Positions 55,417-64,000 of a stretch of 64,000 nucleotides of DNA are shown one piece after another (the stretch's first letter is position 1; the number at the start of each line of letters is the position of its first letter). The notes under the pieces are model-generated. The model ran no database searches. It had not been told where the DNA came from and was given only the letters and a program-made list of their open reading frames with translations. The position numbers were made by a program, and so were the translations under genes. This DNA is from Sophora flavescens (lineage: Eukaryota; Streptophyta; Magnoliopsida; Fabales; Fabaceae), in assembly GCA_030762895.1 (NCBI GenBank), contig CM061063.1:69499836-69563835 (forward strand). Direction: 5' to 3'.

Positions 55417-57064
55417 TCAGGTTGACCTGAAGAGAATCCTTGGTTTTGAGCAGAGTTGAGCAGTTTTCCTCCAGTCTAAACACGTTCTCTGATTCAAATG
55501 TTTGTTCTCCGCTTCAAGAAACACGCCTGATTCAAACTTTAATTCCTCAATCTGCTGAGTCATCTTAGAAACCTTGGTCATCTGGCGTTGATCATCGGCA
55601 ATCTTCTGATTCAAACGTTTGTTCTCCGCTTCAAGCTCGGCAATCCTGGTGTCGATCGGAGCTGAATTCATCTCAGAAAAACAAGCCAAGCTGGTCAATC
55701 AGAGACCAAGGATCTCAGTCATCTTAGCAATTTGGGAGCGAATCAGAGAACGATAGAGATCAATATATGTTTGGTACTGCAACTGAGGATTCGGGGTGAG
55801 ACTCAAGAGGAACAGGAAGTTCCAAAGAGAAATAGTGTCGGGTTGAAAGTTCACCCGGTTAGCTAGCATCTGTCCGAAGACTTTATCGGGTAAGGTTGCC
55901 GGCGGAGGGACATCAAACTCTAAGTTCTCCACTTGCTTTTTGGAAGCAGTGCCAGCATCTTCCCTAACTTCCTCAATGTTCCTCTTCCTTGTCCTGAGCT
56001 CACTTATGGAATGTTCAGGCTGATCCACATATTGGATCACTGCCTTATCCCGTTTAGCAAGACCACATCCCCCGGCGTTACCTCCAGATTGTTTCTTCTT
56101 CTCTAGGATCTTGAGCATGGCTTTCTTCGACATCTTGGGAGCCATATTACCTGTTCAGAGTTAAAAAAACCAAAACACTAAGAAAATAGAATCCGGAAAA
56201 CAAGATAAGATTAGAAAGAAAAAAGGACCTCACCCATGTAAGAGGTCAATTCGGGAAAATTACCCTAAGATTCTATGAGTTTACGACAACTCACGTCTAC
56301 CAACTGCTCTAGGTAGCCAACTTCTATTTTTTCTTGATCAGAAAGGCAATGGTTTTCGAAACGCCTAATTATACGGGGCTTGCGAGTCCAAAACAAGGGG
56401 AAGTTGGACTCCCCTGAACGGGTAAGAAAGAATGAAGGACCTTCACCCCGACTAACAACCTTGAAGAATTCAAGTTTGAAACCCTTACAAGACGTCGAGT
56501 AGGCTTTAAAGATCTTCCTATTGTTGATAGATCTAAGGGAAACCTAACCAAACTTCTCGATATTCTTCGCACAAAAAAAGGTAAAAAAAACTTCCTTGTA
56601 GAAGCCGAGATACCAAAGAACCTACAAACAATTTCAAACGATATGATAAAGGTCTAACTATTCGGATGCAATTGGGAGGGAGCTACATCTAAAGCCCGAA
56701 GGACCGAGCACTCGAATTTAGTGAAAGGAAGACGGACCCGAGCGAGGGTGAATACCCTCTTATGCATAAAAAAGAAATCATTCCCGGGATACGAATGAAA
56801 GATACGATCTTTGTTCGAACAAGGAAGGAAACCTACCCGACCTTGACCTTTCTTATCTACAACCAGGTCCCCGACTTCTTCAAAAGAATCAAAGTTTGTA
56901 AGATTCAAGCGCATACCCAGGACATTGGGTAGCACCCACCAATATGGCTCCCTCACCATGGCGGCCGGAATTGCTTCACCAGCCGCCGCGACAGGCAGCG
57001 AACCACCCTCTCCAGAATCCACATCTCTCTCAACAAAACCCTCTTCTATTTCCTCCATAACCAA
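55417..57064 (-). pseudogene. TT antisense gene, 'putative gypsy type transposon' family, broken
   Basis: On the minus strand ATG at 57064 (MVMEEIEEGF) opens a frame to 56654 containing YWWVLPNVLGMRLNLTNFDS and LPFTKFECSVLRALDVAPSQ. Past a stop at 56654 the similarity continues in frame pieces (TSCKGFKLEFFKVV, NFPLFWTRKPRIIRR) to about 56230. A possible intron (ATG/GTGAGGT … CTGAACAG/GT) separates this from 56145-55699 (MAPKMSKKAMLKILEKKKQS, Lys-rich) and 55698-55417 (heptads AELEAENKRLNQKIADDQRQ). This order, N-terminal globular part then coiled coil, fits the antisense ORF known from Tat/Ogre elements (Pfam PF04195 style; assignment from memory). The role is unknown. It is convergent to gag, and stops make it inactive here. 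Confidence 0.55.
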
Positions 57065-57255
57065 AACATGAAAAGAGAAACAAATTACCCGAAACTAATC
57101 AAGGAAGAAAGAAGAATATAAAAGGCGTACCTGGGACGAGAAAAATAGGCAGATTTGGAAGAGGAGAACAAGAAGACGAAGAACCAGGAGGAGCAGAAAA
57201 ACTGACGAAGATGGAGAAGTGAAGAAAGCGAAAGGTTGAGAGGGAGAAGAAGTGG

Positions 57256-57263
57256 TTTAAATA
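57256..57263 (-). promoter_or_regulatory. TATA box of the antisense gene
   Basis: The minus strand reads TATTTAAA, about 195 bp upstream of the antisense ATG, followed by a strongly pyrimidine-rich leader (57240-57130) typical of plant 5' UTRs. CCCAG/GTACGC near 57132 could be a leader splice donor. Confidence 0.45.
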
Positions 57264-57885
57264 GCAAGCATCCAATCGTAGATGCAGGAGAGATTTGACT
57301 TCCAGGGATGAGGAAAAGTGTGAAAAGGAGTTAATGATGACCCCTGACACGTGTCAAAGGAATACAGTGCATGAATGACAAGGAACGGCGGAAACTGCAG
57401 GACGTGGCTTTCAAGAAAGTTGACATAGAAGAAGCAAAGTATCAGGGAAGCCGTTCGAACTCAAAAAACTCAAAGCCTCTACGCTGAATACAGCTTGAGA
57501 CTTGGGGGGCTTTTGTTCCCGACCGAAATAGTACAATGCCATCCATGTCGGGATAGCAAGGGAATTATCTATGACAAAGAGGTTAGGGAAGCCTCGTTGT
57601 AAGGCAAGGTCATATCAGCAAAAGGTAAATGGCAATCACCCAGGCTGTTGCGCATTATAACCGGCCTAGAAGTCTTCGGAAAAGGACCCCGGGCAGGGCG
57701 AGAGTGTCTCCGGCTAAGAACCAAGGAACACATCGGTCGATCAAAGGTCGTCTTGATAAGGCATCTCGGTTGGGTAAATGTGACAGTCATAATAAGAAAA
57801 GCCAAAGGACACGTCACCCACTTCTAGAAGAATCTTTTGATGATTGGAAAAATAGGGATCCCATGCACGAGTCCACAAATCACGC

Positions 57886-60742
57886 TGAAAAGGCTCGATT
57901 TTCGGATATGTTGTATTAACGATAAATATATATTTGTTTATATTTTTATCTGAGACCTAGGAAATGATTTTGGAGGAAACAAAATCATATCTAGAACCTA
58001 CTTTTCGATAGGAAGCTTTGGTTAAAATTTGGGTTTAAAACTCAGACGGAAACCGGTCTGTGTTTTTAACTGACGGTATAATTTTATACCGGCAGAAAAC
58101 CCTAATTTGACCAGAAACTGAAATTTGTAGATTTTTTATATTATGGCCGGGAGTAATCCTACTTTCCAAATTTCTGATCAGAAATAAAATATTATGTTTA
58201 TTCGGACGAATTTTGGTAAAAGTTCGGACAGAAAACAGTCGGTGTTTTCACTGACAGTAAGATTTTAATTATCAGAAAACCTAATTTTGACTCGTGAACT
58301 AAATGGTTTATATTTAAATCATATTTATAACGAGTATGGTTGTTTTGAAAATTTTCAACCAAAAACGAAATATTACACTTTTTCGCGGGTGTAAAACCCT
58401 AATCGGGAAACTGACGGAGTCAAAAACGGAACTGCAAAGACCCGTCAAGAGATCGGGACAACGAGTCATACATGATGACTCATGGAGGATGAGTCACCAA
58501 GCATTTATGAGCATTAAATGCTAGTAATCATGACTTTTGGGTAAAATGACCGAAGTACCCCACAAGCTTTCGCGGTTATTAACAGGACACATCTACGCAC
58601 TCTCAACCACTCATTTTACATGGTTGTAAACCTCCCACATCTCCTCAATTTCGTGCAGCCATATATACTAAACCATACCTATTTCATTTTGCTTTCGTTT
58701 CATCATTTTCCTCTCGAAAACCGAAATCGGGTAACTGACGGAGCTGCGTACGGGATTTCCGGGAACCGCTAATGGATGGAATCAATGGGTCATGGATGAC
58801 TCATTAGATGTGGCCCAAAATCAGTCACACCTACATTAATTGTGAGCCACATGAATTTTAACCCTAGTTAGTAACATAATCCTAGTTAAATTAACTATTA
58901 ACTATGGTTAAGCTTATATTAATTAAATATTCACAAAACACATTAAACCAATTCCTTATAACCAAACAAATCCTAAATCTAGCCTATAAATACTCCTCAA
59001 AACCGTGACCTCCCTCCCCCTTCACTCACTTCTTCATCTCTTCCATTTCTTCTTCATTTTTCTTCAAAAACTCCATTGTTGTTCTTGCACAACTTGATCA
59101 TTCTTTCACTTTATTTCATTATCTAGAGGTAAACCCTCACCTCTATGATCTTAGTTATCTTCCTAATCTTCTTAACTCTCTTTATCACCCACTACTTCGG
59201 ATTAGAGGAGAAGAATTGAGAGAGAGACCTCAATAGTTACAAGAAGCCTTTGTTGGAAGCTTTGAAATCTAGTTGGAGCAGTATCGGTGAGAGAGTCTCC
59301 AAACACTCTTCAACCGTTGGATCATTCTCGAATTTTAGAATAAGGTTCAAGACTTGTGTTTCTTAATATCCAACATTCAGAATTTAGAACAAACCTCCAG
59401 AGTGTGAGATATGAAGCTCAGACAGTAGGCCTAGGAGGTGAGAAACTCAACCCGGATACCATCTAAGCTGTCACCAAAGAATTACGATCTGAGATTCGTT
59501 AACCGTTGGATCGAGCTGAATCTTTGTGAGAATGTTTTGGAAGGATAGTTCTTCAGTATCATCGTTCATTTTTCTAAATAAAGCTCTATGGCCATAGGAA
59601 TGGAGCTCGAACAGTAGCCATGTTTTGGTAGCTTTTCCCTAGGATTCATGAGCTTATTTTGAATCCGATTTTCCCTAAGTCCAGCCATTTTTCTCGTAAG
59701 TTTTTCTATTGATTTTGTCTCTTGATTCAAATATATTTATTTATTTGAAACCATATTGTTGACTCGGTTGGTATTTGGTGTTTCCGACGAATTGTGTTAC
59801 TCGTACGTGTAATCGGGACGGAAAGCGGAACGGTGGATGTGTAAGGAAGGATGGTGGCAGATTTGTGGATGTTGTTGGACAGCGTGCTGAGGTTCCTGGC
59901 AGTAGCGTGGACACATTCGGATCTTGAACGGGAAAGCGCGCACGTCAATCAGGTGGGGGAAAGAACCAATTTACCGTCGTAGACGATAAGTAGTATATTC
60001 TATAATAATTGTGTAGGGCGACCTAAACCCTACTAGTAGTTGAGTAATCGACAAGACCAAAATCACGTTGGAAACCTTTTCTGTAAAACCAATGGTGATT
60101 CAGGGATTTGTAGGTTTATCGACGTTAGGATGATTTTATCTTATCCGAGGTTGATTGAATTTATTATTATTATTGAATTGCTTATGTGATATTTTGTGGT
60201 ATTTGAATATTTATGATTGTCTGTGACAATTATTGTATAATATGCTATGACTCTTTTCCGCTTTTTGATGATAGAACTGCTTCTTATCCCCTATATCTTT
60301 GTGTGTTGTATTTTGTATTTTTATGGGATCGTACTAGAAGACCCTATAGCTGAGCTGAATGAGGAGGAGTTGGATGGAACTCCTTACCAACCAGAGGCAG
60401 GAGGATGAGCTGTGATCCATGGCAATTAGGGTCTAGTTAGTTATGGTCAGTGCGTCTCGTGAGACGTTTTTATATGTTTCCGCTAAGTATAACTTTTGTT
60501 TAAGTATATGCCTGTGAGGGATCCTATTGAGAGGATACCCTCAACAGTGTTTTGTATTATGTGTAAGACATATGTATGTTTTCACAATATTATTATGGTA
60601 TGATGTTTTAATTAATTGAAGTTGGTATGCTTATTTAACTTAAGTTTTTAATCTTTACGTGTTTTCATGTTAAGCCTACGACTAAGATTTAATTAATAAG
60701 GTTTTAATTTAATGACACAAAGGGGCACAACGGGGTGTCTCA
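57886..60742 (+). mobile_element. Z: solo LTR of a Tekay-type element (2.86 kb)
   Basis: It starts TGAAAAGGCTCGATTTTC and ends GGGGTGTCTCA like Y. The flanks CACGC (57881-57885) and CATGC (60743-60747) form a duplication with one C/T mismatch. The start words, the TGACTCGTGAAC segment, GGTGGGGGAAAGAA (59952) and the GTCTAGTTAGTTATGGTCAG segment are shared with Y. No internal region is present. Confidence 0.85.
58985..59130 (+). promoter_or_regulatory. Z LTR TATA box and candidate splice donor
   Basis: TATAAATA at 58985-58992, then ATCTAGAGGTAAACC with GT at 59129-59130, about 145 nt after the TATA box. Confidence 0.4.
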
Positions 60743-60955
60743 CATGCTAATGACCCAGTGGGACCCATCCAGAGTAACCAACTCACCTGAACAGTACGCG
60801 CCGAGTAGGCTATATAAAGAAGGATCTTCGTCCTTGACACACACCCAAGTACTGAGAATGACAAAATTGTATTGAAATCACTATTGTTTTGTGCTTAGTT
60901 CTCAATCAATAATACAGCAACCCCATATACTATTCCTCTTTATTGTTTTAGCACA

Positions 60956-61041
60956 AATAAATATAGAGCATTCAATAGTGGATACGAATATTGGATGCTA
61001 TTAGAAAAATACTTGCTCAATTCTGGATGTGCTCATGTAAA
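60956..61041. other. Non-coding flank between TT and the MITE-like element
   Basis: AT-rich, with no ORF or repeat seen. This is the first sequence not belonging to the nested retrotransposons. Confidence 0.5.
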
Positions 61042-62023
61042 TTAGGGGTGTTCGCGGATTGGATTGAATTGGTTTTGAGCCAAAAAGTCATCCGATCCAA
61101 TGATGAAAATAACATGCGGTTTGGTTTGGATTGAATTGTTTCTTTCATAAAATCTGATCCGATCCAATCCAATCAAATGCGGTTTGAATTGGATTTGATA
61201 ATTCGGTTTTTATCATACTTATTTTTTTCTTATGTCAAGTGTCTATTTTACTGATTTAATAGTGGACAAAAGATAATATTCATTTAATGGAGCTAGTTTA
61301 AAGTATCCAACACCTATTTTAACCCCTCTTTGTACTAGAATAGTCGAACATTTATGAAAGGCAACAACTAATAATTATTGATATGATGACGAGTGAGAAA
61401 CCATTATTTGATTTGATGACAAGTGAAGAATATTCTTGACCAATTTTGGGAGTTTGAGAAAAATAATTATTGATCTTTTTTATCACGTTCTTTTGTGTTA
61501 AATATTCTTTATGTTAATTCATTGTATCTACTCTCACTTATCCTATTTTTTCCTAGAATTAGCTATAAATTGTACCTATTTATTTTTCTAGTTTTCTTGA
61601 TTGATATCATATTTTTCATTTTTCTCAATCAAGTATATACATGATATGCATCAAAAGTTTTAGCAAAATATAACTTCAAGACAATAACATTTATTCTAAA
61701 TATTCTTATATATGTCATTCTAACAAAAATATTAAATAGAATGAAGGTGTTGATCGTATATAAAAATATGAAAAACAATACTTAAGTATGAGTAATATTA
61801 TAATTTTAAAAAATAATAATATATGTATATAGTAGTTCGGTTTGAATCGGATTAGCTTGATTTTTCATATGGGATTCAAAATCTGATCCAATACAATGAA
61901 AGTTAAGTGGTTTTTTCGATTTTCGATTTTCGATTTTTTCGATTTTTTATTTGTTTGGTGTTCGATTTTTGGATTCAATTTTTACAGTTTGAATTGATTT
62001 AGATGGATTGATTAACACCCTAA
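61042..62023. mobile_element. MITE-like element with short inverted ends
   Basis: The left end TTAGGGGTGTTCGCGGATT and the right end GATTAACACCCTAA are inverted repeats of about 10 bp (TTAGGGTGTT with one extra G). Both subterminal regions are rich in GGATTGGATT/AATCCAATCC words arranged in opposite senses. GTAAA occurs on both sides (61037-61041 and 62025-62029), separated from the right end by one base, so the duplication is only suggestive. It has no ORF. A TTTTCGATTTTCGATT microsatellite is at 61915-61955. A hAT-like origin is a guess. Confidence 0.45.
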
Positions 62024-64000
62024 CGTAAACGAAGGGTGCAAGGTGTAGTGAAATTAACGAGGAATGGAGGTGCTGCAGCAAGGTAAAATTGGAATGAAAT
62101 TAACGAGGAATGGACATTACCTTTTAGCAAAAGGTTTTGAAAAATTTCGTGCAACTGGGACATCAGGTGACTGGGAATTGATCTCAGCCATCCACTTAGA
62201 AGGAACTAAAATCCAACGGTAAAAAACACACCCTCAGGAGTAAGGGACTTAAACACACCATGACCTTAGACGTCACCCGTTTTTAGTGTGTTAAGATTTT
62301 ATATATTTATCAAATCAAAGATAATACATTCCTACTTTAAAAACTTTAATCAACATGTGATTGTTCTAAGTGATAACGAGTTTATCCCTTTTAAATAAGT
62401 GGTCAGTGATTCGATCATTAACTTTTGTTTATGAAGAAAACTTGATTAAAAAATATCAACTTTAAATAGCATTTAATATCTTGAGAGATTAGTGGGTACG
62501 GAGGATATGGAAAAACTTTAAGACTTTTTTTTACTTTTGATGAGTCAATTTGAAAGTGAGGAACCTCACGTCATGAGGGGATTTGATGATATTAAATGAG
62601 CCGTCCTGAATTTTATGGTTCATCTTAAATACCTTACCTCACTCCAATCTAAAAAATTATGGTACAACCAGAAAGAGGCCTATCCATTGCTTTTCATTTT
62701 TCTATATATACAAATCATAAAATGCATTAAATATTATAATTTAATGTTTACCAAAGAAAGAAGGAGAGCATTAAGTTTGTAACATAAATGTTACCCAACC
62801 ATATTAAGTTCCTTTATTTGTTAAGTGCAAATATTTTTCGATTAAAAGGAGATAATATAAAAGAATAATGCCCGACGAGTGTTTTTAAAATATTGTTTAA
62901 GGAATTAAAAAAAAGAAAAATTTATATGAAAAAATGATGTATTTAGTATTTTGAAAAATATTACACTTAATTTCTTAATAAAAAATTGTTTTTCATGAGT
63001 TCCTTAATCAATATCTTTAGAATATTTGTTAGCAACACCTAACTTAAAAAAGAACTTTTTTTTTTTGTATGCAAGGGGATTTTAAGCGTCATGCACTCAT
63101 CATCTCACGAAGTGAAGGAGAGTAGGTTTTTCGGGGTATTAAATGTGACATTAAAAACTTTACGGCTCATCTTTAATACTTACACCTTCCTTGAGTTCCT
63201 TGGCAAGAAAGCACCAAATACGTAGACAATTATTTTCATTTATTTTTCCATTCATCTGTTGTAGATTTAAATACTTCGTTTGTGTACCTTCCATTTCTCT
63301 ATATGAATTATCAATTCACATTGACTATTGTATTGTATTTAATAACCAATTTGACCAAGGAAAAAATATATAGAAATAATCACGGTGGATAAATGTTGTA
63401 GGGCAGAGGGCTGAGAGAGAATGGGGAGTAGTTTTCAAAAACCAATTTGACACGAGAATGAAAGACATAAATTAAGGTGGATAAACGTTGAGAGGGACTA
63501 AGGAACAAAGAATAACAAGTTTTTATTGAAAAACTAACTATTTCATATTTTAAAATATTAAATACATCAATTTCTCATAAAAATTTTCTTATCTTGATTC
63601 CTTAAAAAGAGTATCGTAAGAATACTCATTAGCATTCTTCTTTATTTTAATTCCATCTTCAGTGTTATCCTTATAAAAGCTTGGTTTGATGTTCTTGCGG
63701 AGTTTCGGTACTTCTGGACACGAACAGCATTTGATGAAATGAGAAGATAAAGAATGATGATTTTCAATCTATAACTTGTGTATCTTTGGAGTGTACTGCG
63801 TATCTACTTTTATTTGTCACTTTAAAAAAAGATTTTAATATACTATCAATATAAAAGATCGATTTTTTGCGCATGTTAAAAAAGGAAAAATAGAAATTGT
63901 TGTTTTGAAAATTATATATTAATCCAATTCCTTCAAAGTTTAAAAGTTATTATTTTCAATATAACATTTCTATTTTTTGATTTTTTAACCTGTGCAACAT
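62024..64000. other. AT-rich non-coding host DNA, no gene seen
   Basis: I found no ORF with plausible protein content, RNA gene or LTR. Two faintly similar stretches (about 62530-63030 and 63075-63650) share words in the same order: CGTCATG, CTCACG, TATTAAATG, GGTTCATCTTAAATAC/GGCTCATCTTTAATAC, then TTTCATTTTTCTATAT and AATATTTGTTAGCA/AATACTCATTAGCA. They may be an old tandem duplication or two copies of an old repeat. Confidence 0.4.

Larger units (their letters stand above)
47569..60955 (+). mobile_element. TT: Tat-type Ty3/gypsy element with gag but no pol, carrying W and Z
   Basis: The order is 5' LTR remnant (47569-47892), Tat-type PBS, gag (split by W), 33-bp tandem repeats, an antisense gene, polypurine tract CTTGGGGGGC, and 3' LTR (57514-60955, split by Z). 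No protease, RT or integrase is found between gag and the repeats. It is the outermost element seen here: TK is inserted in its 5' LTR. Confidence 0.8.
57514..60955 (+). repeat. TT 3' LTR, interrupted by Z
   Basis: It begins TGTTCCCGACCGAAATAG after the polypurine tract CTTGGGGGGC. The pieces are 57514-57885 and 60743-60955 (585 bp in all). TATATAAA lies at about 60811. It ends GTTTTAGCACA. Host DNA follows. Confidence 0.85.

Noticed and set aside
57629..57919. 96-codon plus-strand ORF across the TT LTR and Z
   Set aside because: It crosses the Z insertion boundary and has no homologue in the 5' LTR.
61042..64000. Host gene or tRNA in the right flank
   Set aside because: I saw no exon-like frame, splice pattern or tRNA fold; the frame at 63191-63373 is AT-rich and unsupported.

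Overview
This is plant nuclear DNA, almost certainly from a flowering plant with a large, repeat-rich genome. About 95% of the window is LTR retrotransposon sequence, nested several layers deep. Four lineages are recognisable: Athila-like Ty3/gypsy elements (E1 to E4), a Tekay/Del-like Ty3/gypsy chromovirus (TK) with three LTR-only relatives (W, Y, Z), a Tat-type Ty3/gypsy element (TT), and SIRE/Maximus-type Ty1/copia elements (SR-A, SR-B). I see no single-copy host gene, rRNA or tRNA gene. The species cannot be named from sequence alone; a eudicot is likely, and anything narrower would be a guess. LAYOUT: 1-13960 is E1 (minus strand, left LTR cut by the window edge), split by a complete E2 (4212-11909, minus). 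13961-15757 is the right end of E4 (plus), into which E1 inserted. 15758 to about 18400 is the 3' end of SR-A. About 18400-19485 is the end of another LTR of unsettled type. 19486-23806 is the TK gag-pol region (minus). Its 4 kb 5' LTR lies in three pieces (23807-25330, 30242-32221, 47051-47568), separated by E3 (25331-30236) and SR-B (32222-47050). SR-B carries Y (37001-42322) inside its reverse transcriptase. TK itself inserted into the 5' LTR of TT (47569-60955). TT also carries solo LTR W (48684-53145) in gag and Z (57886-60742) in its 3' LTR. From 60956 the flank is AT-rich non-coding DNA with one MITE-like element. HOW THE PARTS RELATE: Every element is decayed. E1, E2, E3 and TT lack most or all of pol, each in a different way, so they must have depended on enzymes supplied in trans. 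The only near-complete pol regions are those of TK and SR-B, both broken by stops, frameshifts or insertions. Target-site duplications are perfect for E3 (GCTAA), Y (ATGGC) and W (ATCGT), and differ at one base for E2 and Z. MOST UNUSUAL: (1) The long Tekay-type LTRs contain an open reading frame for an acidic, proline-rich protein, at the same place in two independent LTRs (intact, 171 residues, in W). A candidate splice acceptor lies directly before its ATG, and a donor lies about 125 nt after the TATA box in these LTRs (145-163 nt in Y and Z). This suggests a spliced leader protein made from the LTR itself. (2) Athila-like LTRs carry arrays of GC-rich palindromes just upstream of the TATA box. 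Two unrelated palindrome types occupy the same promoter slot, and E3 looks like a recombinant that exchanged this module. (3) E1 and E3 share a C-terminal protein domain fused where reverse transcriptase should begin. (4) TT has an antisense gene with its own TATA box.
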